Source of the DNA: Ligustrum vulgare
Lineage: Eukaryota > Streptophyta > Magnoliopsida > Lamiales > Oleaceae
Assembly (NCBI GenBank): GCA_963555705.1
Contig: OY743174.1
Coordinates: 26,477,608 to 26,541,607, forward strand
Reading direction: 5' to 3'
Length of the DNA stretch: 64,000 nucleotides
The translations under genes were made by a program, and so were the position numbers. How positions within the stretch are numbered: position 1 is the first letter of the stretch; the number at the start of each line of letters is the position of its first letter. This document shows positions 18,869 through 33,650 of this stretch, one piece after another. The notes below the pieces were generated by a model. The model had not been told where the DNA came from, ran no database searches, and was given only the letters and a program-made list of their open reading frames with translations.

Positions 18869-20250
18869 ATTCTTTTTTTCCAATTTCACTTCCATACATT
18901 GAGTTTTACCTAACAAATTAGAACACAATATTGAGCTAATATACCACAAATACTCCAAACTGTCTATGTTTAAAACTCTAGATTATAAGTGCATTAAAAT
19001 TAAAATACACTAATGATCAAAGTAAAGATGAACTTTTATTGCAATTAAAATATCGTATAATTGCATGTGAGAAACCTTGGTGTCACTTGGAAACCTGCAA
19101 ACAAACCTGGGGCATATCTTCCATTCTTCTTCGACGCAATTTTGAATAATTATAGAACTAATGAACGCACAAATTGTGATGACATGGTTGATTTTTCTAC
19201 CATTCCATTCATCACATAATAATGTATAATTTAATGTCGTAATTGAAGTGATCACATATTAATAAAGACTTGCTAAGAAAAAGAATGGGGAAAATCCAAA
19301 ATGCATGCCGACTCAACAATCATATTAAAATGATTGAAGGATTGTTTGTTGATTAAAAAAATACATTGAAATTGTAGAAAACTGGCCTTTCTGTAACCTG
19401 AACAAGGGAAGAATGTCAAACGCAAGTTGCTTCGAACTTTTGAAGATTAATTTTGGTTACATATCTGTAAGATTCCTCTACACTAACACGTTTGGCCCAT
19501 AAATTTGAAAAGTCAACCTAACACGTTTGGCCCATTAATTTTTTTTTTTTTATAACTCAGTTTATCGAAATAATCTCCTTACTTAATGCATATAAACTTC
19601 TTTAAAATTTTATTCTTTAGCACATTTGTTTCTCAAATCATCTCTACATTTGGGATTACGTTCAGTTGCATAAAACGGTGAATAGATCCGATATACTTCA
19701 TGACTATAGTGTGTGCAGGACCATTAACAAATAAAATGTCAATAAACGAATTTATATATAAATGACGATGTTAGATTTTCTACGTGATCGTAGTACTAGA
19801 TAATAATACATCAACAATTGGAGATAACGCCAATTTATGATACATTAATTGAATGATAATTAACTCAAACGAGTCATGACACAAAATATTCATTTACTTG
19901 ACTCCAAATTTATTGATAAAAAATTTATAGTTTGATGTTTACTGAAGAATTTTACTTGAAAAAACTGGAAATGGATTTACATGCAATACACTTTATTATT
20001 ACCAACACTACTAGACTTTACACAAGTGATGCCTAGCTGGTGAAAATTCAGTCATGGGAATCTTTCAAGTTTAAAATGCAAGAATCAAGTGATGTGTATC
20101 ATTTTTAAAAATAATTGATTGTCAACTCTTTTGCTTCAAAGTAAACCCTAGATTTTACAAGTTAAACATTCTTGTCGTGCTAGCTGTTTTTGCGATAATA
20201 TACTATTGCGATAGTGAACTCTGCAACCACAGCTATGTCATGAAAAATTC
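18869..20250. other. AT-rich upstream region of the peroxidase gene
   Basis: No convincing coding sequence. A short motif TAACACGTTTGGCCCAT is repeated at about 19485 and 19518. The ORF at 19010-19255 has no recognisable protein features. Confidence 0.55.
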
Positions 20251-20262
20251 GAACTCTTATAG

Positions 20263-20270
20263 TATATAAA
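20263..20270 (+). promoter_or_regulatory. TATA box of the peroxidase gene
   Basis: TATATAAA lies 68 bp before the ATG at 20338, followed by a CT/CA-rich leader. Spacing fits a transcription start near 20295-20300. Confidence 0.75.
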
Positions 20271-20337
20271 GGGCTTTTCATTGCCCCTGCTATTTGTCTC
20301 ACAAAATATATCCATCTATTGTTAAAGGGATTGAATT

Positions 20338-22768
<2,431 letters not shown>

Positions 22769-22983
22769 TATAAATCTGTTCAATTAATTCATTATTATTA
22801 ATAATTGTATTGAAGTATAGCCGTTGTGCATGTAATAAGTGATTTATTAATCCTTTGTTTACATTAGCAGTTACCTTAAAGTTTCAAGTTAGAAAATTGT
22901 TGTTGTCTGCAAGAAATTCATTTATGTAACTGTGCTATATGAGATATGTTGTTGTTCCTTTTTCTTTTTATCAATTGTAAAAT
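22769..22983 (+). other. 3' untranslated and flanking region of the peroxidase gene
   Basis: AT-rich sequence with AATAAG-type near-upstream signals around 22833. CACTA-2 is inserted only 215 bp after the stop codon, so the natural polyadenylation region could be affected. Confidence 0.5.
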
Positions 22984-22989
22984 CACTAC

Positions 22990-23310
22990 AAGAAAAATGA
23001 CATTTTATAACATGCAAACGGCAACATTCGTTGATTGCATATTGCTAAAAGGGGGGTCTACCGCAACATTCAGTGGTTGCATATTGCCATTGATATGAAT
23101 TTTTGAGATTTAGCAACATTCAAGTGAATGTTGCTAATACTTTTCTTTTACAACGCCCAGAAAGTGTCGCAAAAAGGTTAACCTTTTGCAACGTTCACTT
23201 TACGTCTTTTGCAACGTTCATTGCGCTTTGCAAAAGGTAAGCCTCTGGCAACACACATGTGCATTGTGAAAGGCTTATCTTTTGCAACGTTCAATACGCG
23301 TTGCGGAAAG
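22990..23310. repeat. Left subterminal repeats of CACTA-2
   Basis: Recurrent GCAACATTC, TTTGCAACGTTCA and complementary forms occur in direct and inverted order, about eight copies. Confidence 0.85.
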
Positions 23311-23339
23311 AAAGAAGAGAGAGACTAAATTGTAAATTT

Positions 23340-23515
23340 TGAAAATTAAAAGTTAAAACCTAAACCCCCAGACTCGCCTCTCATCCTTCCCCCACTCTCC
23401 CTATCGACCGCTCACCCTCGACTGCCTCTCTCTCGCTCTCGGCCCTCTCGCCTTGCGCCGTCTCCTCGCTGCCCGCCGCCACAACCGCCGGTCGCCACCA
23501 TCACATAGTAAGCCC
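23340..23515 (+). promoter_or_regulatory. GC-rich leader-like segment near the CACTA-2 left end
   Basis: CT- and CpG-rich block ending in CACATA|GTAAGC, a possible donor. Position and composition parallel the block in CACTA-1 and the GC-rich first exon of En/Spm. No ORF is maintained. Confidence 0.5.
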
Positions 23516-24469
23516 CCTTTTCCCTCATCCCTTCCTTGAACACACGCACGCAGCCACACTGAATTTTAGGTTTAATTTTGAATTGAAGTTATTATTTTCA
23601 GATTTAGGAAATTGTATATATGTATAATTCCAGTTGGAGTTCAGTTAGTTACTGGCTTTTATCTATACTAATGAATGACTCGTACGTTGTACGAGTACCA
23701 CTTTGAAGTCGAATTTTTTAGTGTGAGTCAAAAATGATTTTACACTATTTTTTTGGAATTTAGTTTCATGCTAATGTAATTAAGAACTTGAGGCAATATT
23801 GTTCATGCACTATTTACTTCCATGTCACTGGCAGATTACTATGTTATTTGTAATTGTTTGTGATCAGTTTACGCATTATTTTTAACGGATAGAAAATATG
23901 ATTATTAAAATACAAAAGTAAGAATGGGCAAGATAAAGGGAGATAAGGGTTTAGATAGTGAATCTCAATAGTTGCAGAATCACAGTAGTAGCATATTTGA
24001 AGAGTACAAGAGGACGATCTGTGTGACTATGTCTCTTAATCTAAACAACATAATAGAATAAACTTGTTTCATTTATTAAGAATGCCGTTCCCACGAACAA
24101 CACATAAATTTTTTAGGTTTAACATAATTTTTCCATGTTTAACGGCATTCAATCATGACAGTTGACAAATTTCCTTGTCTTGTTATGTTTGCAATACTAA
24201 TTTTGTTATACAAAAATGCTAACAATAATGTGCACTAAGGAATCAGTAAGCTTACAATTATGTGCACTAAGATATCAGTAATAACAGTCATGCTACAGGG
24301 ACATAATTTTTGACATAAAGTTTTACACCTATACACATGGCAACAATCTATTATTTTGCTCATTACATCAACTCCAAAATCAACAACCTACAAAAATTCT
24401 GTCATCTAATGTGGCAATGAAAGGTGACAAAGTAGCATTTTTCTTGATAATAATGTTCCATTTGATTTT

Positions 24470-24960
24470 TTAATGATGTGGAGATGTTTTATGTAGCCTT
24501 TCCAGCTATAACTATATTCATCGTACTGTTACGCACTTATGTGTCTAATCATTGCATCTACAACTATTCAGAAATTTAGAATATACATGCTGGAATGCGC
24601 AATGAGTAACATCCTCGTCATCTTTAGTAACATAAATTTTGTACTAATAAGAATTAATAAATCAAATCTAGCTGAGAGACATTTCTATATCCATCCTCTA
24701 AAGAGCCACCGAAATTGTTAGGTAAGTTCAAACAAAGACACACAAACTATTTAAATATGAGTTGAAATTTATGCTCATAATTTAGCACAAAGTTTTACAG
24801 TTACAATTCTCGGAAAAGAAAGAAAGCTTACCAATTTTTAGGAGTTCCCTCTCGACTTCTTTTCTTTCCTTCAAGATCAACCTAAATAACAATATGAGGA
24901 ACGTTATAAATCTTTGAACTGGTAAAAACAAAAAAAAAAATCGAGATCAAATTTATCAGA
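24470..24960. repeat. Diverged internal duplicate, copy 1 (partner at about 26480-26985)
   Basis: Copy 1 is collinear with copy 2: GATGTGGAG near the start, ACTAATAAGAATTAAT in the middle, and ACTTCTTTTCTTTCCTT near the end. On the minus strand both contain the exon-like phrase KERKEV followed by a GTAAGC donor, suggesting a captured, duplicated intron-containing gene I cannot name. Confidence 0.65.
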
Positions 24961-25534
24961 TTATTCTATATATTAAGAAACCCTTAGCCTTGCAGTAATC
25001 TCATTACTTCCATAATTGAAATCTTCAGTTTGCCCATTGTTAATATCCAAGAAAGTCAACAATCAGTCAATAACATTTAAATAAGCAGGATCCACAAAGA
25101 GTCCATCTCTTCAACTAAAAGAAAAACATGATTGGTAAATCATTAGAGCAATTGCCAAGTCAACGCATATCAACATGTGAAGATTGAGAGGCATAAAATT
25201 ATCAAATTGGCTTAAAATTTCCTGAAGTGTAATCTAGCAACAAGTTCTACACTTCTTCAGGCTTTGATTGGTAGCTCGCTCTTTCATATATAAGTCCTCA
25301 AAATATCCCTCAATCAGATTTTGAAACATTTCTTATTGATTTTATCATTGAAATCTCTCTTTGTAGAAAATCTATTGAAAGTGTTCTTTTAAGTGTTAAT
25401 AGCAGGGGATGCCAATCATACAGTACATTGTCGGTAGGGCCAAAAGTCTAGGTATCTTAATATATAGAATAGAATGATGCCTAAGGAGTTCTGCTGGGCT
25501 ATTTATACACGTCAACCCACTCAGCTGCTGGACT

Positions 25535-25621
25535 ATTTTCAGACCTCCTTAGGCATCATTCAGGTATCTTAATTTTATTTTGTCAGTGTTACCTGAATGT
25601 TGCCTAAGGAGGGTTGAAAAT
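25535..25621 (+). ncRNA. MicroRNA-like foldback candidate
   Basis: Arms 25535-25566 and 25590-25621 pair over 32 positions with 29 matches, around a 23-nt loop. The core CTCCTTAGGCATCATTC also has a perfect 17-nt complement upstream at about 25472-25488, giving a third arm. Size and mismatch pattern suit a plant MIR precursor or an inverted-repeat siRNA source. I do not recognise the mature sequence. Confidence 0.4.
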
Positions 25622-27604
25622 CTTCTGAGAGATGATAAATATTGAGGAATACTATGGAAAATCACGGAAAGTAACCGCTCACTGCTAATACAAATGGTGC
25701 GAAGAGAGAAAGAGAAGGGAACTTAAGGGGTTAAATTTTGAAGCTCAAGAATATTTCCCTATTGAAGTATGTATGTTCATTGTTCAACAATAGAGACACA
25801 CCACCTACCTCAGTTGGAGTCCCAAATCTTTGTAGGAAATAATGCATTTGTGTTAATAGTAATATAATGAAATCCAATTTGAATATTAAATAAATTACCA
25901 TCTGATGTTCCAAAGAGAACAAAAATTTCAAATTGGATATTCTATTTGATAAATCCAAAATCCCATCAAATATCTTGCATGGTATAACATAGCTTGAACT
26001 ATCTTTCTTGTATTTCATCTTGTCTCTCATAAATAGAAAAAAAGAATCATAAAGAAGCAAGAAGAATGAACCTTATAGAAATCTGTGAATAGTTCCACAT
26101 GATTCAGATCCCACTCATACACAGGAAAATGAATAAGGCATGTTTCAGAATAGAGATTAATTTGGGTTTTAAACTATTTATCTGGCCACCCTAATAGGTA
26201 GATTAGAGCAATGCAAATCACAAAATCAAATCAACTCTGGACATGTTTTCGAGAATCTTAAGCAAATCATCAATTTTCTTAAATTAAACTATCCCCTGTG
26301 GCTGTGTAAAAAAATTATAATTTTAAATTGAAAGCATGAACATGTACATAATAGAAACAATGTACGAAACAATGAGGGATAATTAGAACTTACGTGCAGC
26401 CCTACTTCATTTGTCTTGGGTGGTTGAGATTTATTTGGAACAGACTTCACATTTTTGTAAGAATGATCTCCGAGTTCTAATGATGTGGAGGTGTTTTCTA
26501 TAGCCTTTCAACCACAATCAGATCCATTGTACTGTTGTGTGTATGACCATTTAGTCTACAACTATCAGAAGGTTAAAACATAAGACAAATAGCGGAAAAA
26601 GATTTAGCATGCTGAAATCCTTAATGAGTGACATTTCCATAGACTATAGTAACATAAAACTGGACTAATAAGAATTAATTAAATAAATAAATGATATCCA
26701 CCCAAGAGAGACATCTTTGAACTAAGAAATTTTTTAAAGAGGCACCAAAACTGTTCAGTAATTTAAAAAAAAAAAAAAAAAAAAACCAAATGATTTCAAA
26801 TAAGAGCCGAGGGGGAGGTTATGATCATAATTTGGCATGGAAGTTTTCTAATTGCAATCTAGGACAAGAAAGAGCTTACCATTGTTGGAGTTTCCTCCTA
26901 ACTTCTTTTCTTTCCTTTAAGAACAACCTAGATGACAATACGACAACGGTTATAATCTTTGAACTGGTACAAGAAAAACCCGAGAACAAATTTATGTATA
27001 AGAAAGTGGATAATTGACACTATAAACTCAATAAGAAATTGAGTTCATTACATAAGCAGTTCTTACATAATTGAAATTAAACACTTGTACAAAACAAAAC
27101 AAAACAAAGTAAAGAATTAAATAGTCATTACAATTTATGAACAAAACACATTTGAAAATCTAAAAAAACAACATAATAAAAAAAACAACACAAAACCAAA
27201 TCTGAACAATGTAAATACTTTACCTTTCAAGCAACCCTGAAGTTCCCGTAAATCCTACAGAATTTTGTGAAGATATATTTGCCTTCACAAGACATGTACA
27301 TGTTTATCCTACAAGAAGACAACCTATAAGCATCTCTTCAAGTTGAAAACAAACGCAAAAAAAGAAAAACTAAATATTAAACAGCGTCGAAATCACAATG
27401 AAGAACAACCAAGTCTTTTGAAATTGTGCATAAAGGGCAAAAAAATCCAAACAAAATGAACAGACATAAAAATTTAAGACAAAACACCAAAAAAAAAAAT
27501 AATGAAATATATATATAAAAAAACTATAATGGATTGAAACAACATTAAATTGAACAACGAACATTCTAGTATAAAAAGTAAACACAGAACATCTAAAACA
27601 AAAG

Positions 27605-27607
<3 letters not shown>

Positions 27608-27674
<67 letters not shown>
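27608..27674. repeat. (AT)n microsatellite
   Basis: An uninterrupted AT run of 67 bp inside CACTA-2. It explains the Tyr-Ile run in the long ORF over it, which is not a gene. Confidence 0.95.
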
Positions 27675-27677
<3 letters not shown>

Positions 27678-29775
27678 GATGGAAAAAAATTAAATCAAAC
27701 AACGCACAGCCTAGTAAAACATGGAGTTCAAAAGCACAGTAATGGAGTAAAAAACAAACCTCTAAGACTGAAACCAATATCTAAAATAAATACAAACAAA
27801 AACCTGTGTAATTTTAACGAACAAACTCAAGTTTCTAATGATCTATAAATAATTTCTTAGACTTCAATGGTTAGATCACTTGAAGCATTTTTCTTACTTC
27901 GTGAAGCACAAAACTTGTTGTTCCGACTTCAACGTTAAGATTAGTTGAAGCATCAGATATAGGCCTTTAAAACAATGGAATATTAGACTGAAAAAAAAAT
28001 TAAAATATTAAGTGAAGACAATAAAGATGAAATAAATTGCTAATTTAAATTAATAACCATGAAAAAAAATCATCGGCTTCTTCTTACACATTTTCCCATG
28101 CTGAATTTAATGTAATCAAGAATACATAGTTCATAGCCACACAGATTGAAGCACAGTGAAGTCTCCAAACCCGTGGACTATGTTTCTGGGTTATGATCTT
28201 CCTAGTCGCTGAGTATTCCGAAGCAAGAATGAAGAACCCAACCTCAATTAGCAAAGGTGGCACAAAATGAACCAAGAATATCACCAGCAACAAGAGGGCA
28301 GAGATCTGGCTTTAGTGGGAGCTTGGGAGATATGGGGTTTCGTAAGGGAGCTTCGGATGCATTTACTGTACTTATTCTGAAAGGTAGAAAGAAGATTACT
28401 TTTATTTATCTGTAGATAGACTGTAGACAAGTCACAAGATAAGATCGAACTGTATATGTGTGCGTGAAGATAATCACGTAATATGCTTGTATGTGTGAAG
28501 ATAAAAGTGATATTTTGTAAACCAATTTAGCAACAGTAAAATAATTGGTTCATGTGTGAACACTAAGGGGACATATTTTGAATAGTATGTTAACTTTACT
28601 CTCTTTTAAGAGAGGGGGGGAGATATTTTTGGTCATGAAGTGTAAAATCTTCTTGCAACTCTTCGCTCTTTTAAATTATTACTGATTCTACCATGATCAT
28701 ACAAGAAGAATTATTTTCTTAAATAAATTTCTATTCTCTGTCTCACCTACTCAACAACCACATCTGCCCAGTTAAAATTTATACATTGCTCATTCTGATA
28801 AAATTAGATGATGACTGTCCTTAAAAGTATACCCTCGAGACCTCATTACCATAACAATTGAAAAACAGTTGACACTTGCCGTGAAATTTTAGTAGTCTTT
28901 GTAAATATTTTAAGTGCAAAAGTGACTTTCTAAACACTTCGGCACATCATATGACATTTGAACATTCTCTTAAAAAAATATTAAAAAAAATCGTTTCTTC
29001 AAATAAACTCATAAAAATCAACAAAGAACATAGACTCAACAAAAAGTCCCCTAATCAAATGCAAAAAGAAAGGCTGCATGTTTTTCTATCCACTAGCTAG
29101 GACAAAAAGTGCAAGACTTTTATTCTTTTTCCTTTTACTTTTTTTTTTTTTTTTTTTTTTCTTTACAAATTTCCTTCTTGTCAATTATGCCACATTATTG
29201 ACACACTGAACATTTTGAATTACATATTACATCAACTTTTATCCAAATTTATTAAAAAATATATCGAAAGACTTGTCATCATGAAGACTTGACTTCAATG
29301 GAGCCTATAATATGAAATTTGACATCTAAACCTTAGTTTTGTTGAAAATTCTGACCAAAGTTTAGTCACCAAACATCATCCTTCCCCCTCTTCGCCTTAC
29401 ACCATCATGTCCACTACCACCTTATGTGGGTCTATTTGATTTTGTTTCATAATATGTTGTGCCTTCCTCTTGAATTTTATTTCAATCGTACTGTTTTTGA
29501 GACTCCATATATAAACTGACTTAGCATCCAGGGGAATTAAACATGTATGTTCACAAATTTTAGTCAAAATCATATGTGACTTGGCTTTTCGGGATCTTTA
29601 TTTCTCCAGCCTTCACATGCTATTGCTCCACTAAAACAACAAACTAAACCTTATTCTCTGTAAATTGTGGTCAGTTGCATGAATCGATTTTGCCATTCCA
29701 TACGATTCAGGTTTATGCAGCTAAAGGTGTTCAATGATTCTATTGCATAGCAGAGTAGTCCAGCTATTGGTATTT

Positions 29776-29803
29776 GGGGGGGGGGGAGGGGGGGGGGGGG
29801 GGG
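29776..29803 (+). repeat. Poly-G tract
   Basis: Twenty-eight bases of G with a single A, six bases before ACTTTC. Possible quadruplex former or, less interestingly, an assembly-sensitive homopolymer. Confidence 0.85.
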
Positions 29804-29821
29804 AACTTTCTTCCACGTTAA

Positions 29822-29972
29822 GCCCTTGTTTGGTACTTATAAAAATCAGATTTTTAGTAGATTTTGATTTGATAAAAATTGATGAGATGCATGGTTCAAA
29901 ATGTGTGGTTAAGATTAAATGTTAACTTCGAATTAGATTAATAAATAAATTTTAATGCTGCCAAATGGGGGC
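29822..29972. mobile_element. Harbinger-like MITE, 151 bp
   Basis: Inverted ends GCCCTTGTTTGGTA and TGCCAAATGGGGGC are flanked by TAA on both sides (29819-29821 and 29973-29975). End sequence and 3-bp target fit PIF/Harbinger. Confidence 0.8.
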
Positions 29973-30207
29973 TAAAAGTGAAAGAAAGATAAAAATTTTA
30001 GGATAAAAGTAAGCTGGATATCATTCCATTATTAAGTCTGAGAATCATGTATGTCAGGTTTAAGAGCCGTCCACCAATTTGAAGTGGTAAATAGATCAAA
30101 TTCATCAATATTTTATTTATTTATTTATAATCCTCATTTGATTTCTTAATAGAAAACATAAGCTCACCGCTTTTTTTATTTTCCAAAACTTTGTCTGCAT
30201 TTCATAG

Positions 30208-31674
30208 ATCTTTTCCATTTATAACAGTTTCCGCTCCTGCAGTAGTTTTCCTGAAAGATCCTGGAGTCAAACCTGTTGTTTATCAAGGTATTTGTTCCTT
30301 TTTTCGTTGCTTCATTTTTCTCATACTACTATATATAATAATTGAAGTCTCATTTCTGATAGCAAGCTATGAATGTGATTGTTTGCAGGCCCAGTCAACA
30401 GTTCATTGTTTATGAATTTAATGGAGAAAAATAAACTTCATGGTATGTCTTTGTCTTTACTGTTTAATTTGTACACTTAGAAGGCCAAAGTACAATCACG
30501 TACTACATATTAAGGTTCTAATTGTTATCAAAATCGAACTGATCTCCTGCTATCAACTTTGTTTTGGATTGTCCAGATATTGTTTTATGTACCAGATTTT
30601 CATAAATATGTTGAACTATAACTCTTGGTTTCATCATTACTTTCCATGGTAACTGGGGTATGCACTTCTAATGGTTAAAATTTTACACATTTTAGGTACT
30701 AGATAATTGTTCTCCTGCAATAGCATTTACCATTTTATGGCTTAGAGATTGTTGTGCTTTCACTATTTGTTGACCACATTCCAAAAAGTTTTTTTTATAG
30801 TCTTTTTACTTAATAGCTGTTCTGAGTTACATGTTAGTGGTGGTTTTTTCTTTGAAATGAAGGGATCAGGATGCTGAAAGAAAATTTGTGCACAATTTGA
30901 TGGTCTTCTTAAGAGTAACATTTGGAATTGATACCTTGTTTGATTTGTATAATAATATGCTTTTAGTGCTACCCCAGTTAAGGAATGTGACTTCAATTGA
31001 GTTGGGCTGTAGTTCTCGAGGCTATTCACGTGCCGAAAGTGAGTTCTTTTGATTTGTTCTAATTTTTAGTCAATTTTACTTGGTTGTTAGAATTGTTTGT
31101 TGTTCTATGAAATTACGAGTGACAGCTTCTACAGTGTACTTTCTGTCGCACTGAAGACAGACTCGTGAGCCAAAGTTGGAATAAGTTACTTTGTTCGACG
31201 TTAAGGTAAGAGTTGTTTTAATAAAAGTTACCTCGCTTACTTTAAGAAAAAATAAGTTATCCAACCATGTTCTGAAATAAAATGCTACTTGAAATTAAAA
31301 TTTACATTTTTAAAGTTTGGCCAACCAACCTCTTATTAATGTAAAAGATGATTGAAGAAAATTGGGAAGAAGCTATTGGCACGAGAATTCGTTGAAGAGC
31401 AGGTAATAGTTCTTCAAGAATTACAATGAGCATCAACTATATATTCACTTCCACTCTAGAATAATTGTTTGTTTTTGCAAAAAATCTATTATTTTTCCAA
31501 CCGGGCAAGTAGTAAAAATATATATGTTTGAAGACCATGCGCAGCATCCAAGAAAAACTTTCAAATGCCAGAGAGTTAGATGCAGTTGATCAAGAGCAAA
31601 TTTCAGCTCTGGCAGCTTTAGCACTGAAACAAAAACGACTGACGTTTGCCTGACTAGATGGGGAGGCACAGAAG
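30208..31674 (+). pseudogene. Captured exons resembling an ER DnaJ/thioredoxin-like protein (ERDJ3A type)
   Basis: Exon a ends at 30287 and encodes VSAPAVVFLKDPGVKPVVY. Exon b is 30389-30442 (GPVNSSLFMNLMEKNKLH). Exon c is 30967-31038 (LPQLRNVTSIELGCSSRGYS). All three join in frame across GT-AG introns. A further exon ends at a donor at 31674 and encodes ALALKQKRLTF, then a TGA where Trp is expected, then LDGEAQK. I associate this with the C-terminal thioredoxin-like part of plant ERDJ3A/TMS1 DnaJ proteins, from memory of the family only. The acceptor of exon a is unsure. It is a fragment with a nonsense mutation inside CACTA-2. Confidence 0.6.
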
Positions 31675-31894
31675 GTGAGCTTTCTTCCATTTCCATTTTG
31701 ATGTCCAAGAATATGTTGATCTGGGATAATTTTCATTCCTTTGTAAGAGAATTCTTTTTCAAAGGATAATTTTGCTTTCTAGTAACTGTTGAGAACAGTT
31801 ATTTGTTTTGTACAAATTCAAATGTTTTACAGAGAATAAGGTTTAGTTTGATGTTTTAAAGTGTTATGGTGGTTGTGATATATATCCTTCTACA

Positions 31895-31994
31895 GGTTGG
31901 CTAAGTCCAATTTATAGGGGAGACTTTATCCAAATTTCTGTAAAGGTTGGCTAAGTCCAATTTATAGGGGAGACTCTATCCAAATTTCTGTAAA
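31895..31994 (+). repeat. 50-bp tandem duplication
   Basis: GGTTGGCTAAGTCCAATTTA units at 31895-31944 and 31945-31994 differ at one visible base. Recent local duplication. Confidence 0.93.
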
Positions 31995-32559
31995 ACTTTA
32001 CAATAGAAAATGATAATTTTAATATTTAGTATGATTTATTTATACATTTTTGCATTCAGTGCAGTTGAATTCCTGATGATTAGACTTTTATAATGTTCTT
32101 GCAGGTAAAAGTTAATCTTGTAGTTCTCTCACAAGACCGTTTGTCATGGGCATAGTTTAAGCTAGATTTCAGAAGTTAGGGAAGTACTCATCTTCAATGA
32201 TGATTCGTATTGAAAATGGTGATAGTAGCACATTTTTGTATGGCTGCTGGTCTGCTAGAGATACTGTTGCAATTTAGAGGGATAGTAAATGTCAAACTTT
32301 AGATGTGCAATCAAATAGATGAAAAATCTATATTGCAGATTTTGTTTTAATGTAGGAGAACAAAGTATCGTAATTTTTGTTATGTATTAAAATACGTGAT
32401 ATAATTTTCTTTAAAATGCTTGCATTTTATTTTAAATAGTTGATTTATTTTCATAGCACGCGTGTTTCATATTTTACATATTACATATATGTTTGAAAAT
32501 TTTTTTGGTTATCAGTGGAATTATCTATACTGATTTACAAAAAATAAAAATAAAAGTTA

Positions 32560-33140
32560 AAGATCAACAGCAACATGCAATGAGTCAAAAGTATCAACGG
32601 CAACGCACAAAGAGTGTTGCCAAAAGTATTAACGACAACGCGCAATGAGTGTTTCCAAAAGTATCAACGAAAACACGCAATGAGTGTTGCTAAAAGTATC
32701 GATTGCAATAGGAAAAAAACGTTGCTAAATGATCTACCACAACATGCAAAAGAATGTTGTTAAAGATCTATCGAACACGCAATGAACGTTGTCAAAAGTA
32801 TCAATGGCAACACGCAATGAGTGTTGCCAAAAATATCAAATGCAACACGCAAAAAACGTTGCTAAAGGATTTACTACAACATGCAAAGAACGTTGCTAAA
32901 GGTCTACCGCAACACCCAATGAACGTTGCCAAAAGTATCAATGATAACGCGCAATGAATGCTGCCAAAGGTCTATCGCAACTCACAGTGAACGTTGCCAA
33001 ATGTCTACCACAACGTGCAATCCATCATTTTGCAACACGCAATGAACGTTGTGTATCCTTTATCTCTACGGCAACATTGCGATTTGCAACATGCACACGA
33101 AGGCTGCAAAAGGCCTTTTGCAACATTTTTTGCACGTTAT
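32560..33140. repeat. Right subterminal repeats of CACTA-2
   Basis: About fifteen copies of a 30-40-bp unit with GCAACACGCAATGAACGTTG and AAAGTATCAA cores. This is the mirror of the left-end array. Short ORFs across it (32754-33145) are translations of the repeat. Confidence 0.88.
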
Positions 33141-33178
33141 CGTAGGCTGTTTTCGTTGTAGTGAATAGTTGTGGCTCT

Positions 33179-33408
33179 ACTTATGTTTATTGTGTTCGAA
33201 TAGTCCGAAACATAAATGATTGATGTTGCTAAATATACCCATTCATTCTTGTTGCTAATGTGCACATTAATTGTTGATCCTTCATAATTGCCTACGTAGA
33301 TGCACTTATGTTTATTGTGTTCGACTAGTCAGAAACATAAATGATTGATGTTGCTAAATATACCCATTCATTCTTGTTGCTAATGTGCACATTAATTGTT
33401 GATCCTTC
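33179..33408 (+). repeat. 125-bp-period tandem duplication, second copy cut by an LTR
   Basis: Copies 33179-33283 and 33304-33408 are almost identical. Copy 2 stops exactly where the family-B Copia LTR begins (33409). The last five bases CCTTC would be its left target site. Confidence 0.85.
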
Positions 33409-33650
33409 TGTTGGAATTATATATACCTATAGACTATATAAGTCACGATATTTAAAATAAAATATTAATTGATTGTATTAATATGAAGTTGCGTTTGTCC
33501 ACTGGTCGATTTGATATTACAAATTGAGTGTTTAAATTGTTAAATACAGAAAAATCCAATTTGTGATTCGATCTAAATTTAACGTCCACAATCAGTAAAT
33601 GAATATAGACAATTTATTTTAATAAGATCGTCTCGATTTTATTAAAATCT

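Larger units (their letters stand above)
22984..33163. mobile_element. CACTA-2: 10.2-kb CACTA element with captured gene exons
   Basis: The termini are CACTACAAGAAAA and, inverted at the right, TTTTCGTTGTAGTG. They are flanked by the 3-bp duplication AAT (22981-22983 and 33164-33166). Both ends carry subterminal repeats with a GCAACRTTC / GCAACACGCAATGA core in opposite orientations. The interior shows a GC-rich leader-like block, two diverged copies of a 500-bp segment, a microRNA-like foldback, an (AT)n run, a Harbinger-like MITE and ERDJ3A-like exons. I found no transposase domain, so it looks non-autonomous. Confidence 0.92.

Noticed and set aside
27370..27777. 135-aa ORF with Tyr-Ile runs
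   Set aside because: Translation of the (AT)n microsatellite; the same applies to 39650-39859.
32754..33145. Repeat-containing ORFs near the CACTA-2 right end
   Set aside because: They translate subterminal repeats and show no homology to a protein family.
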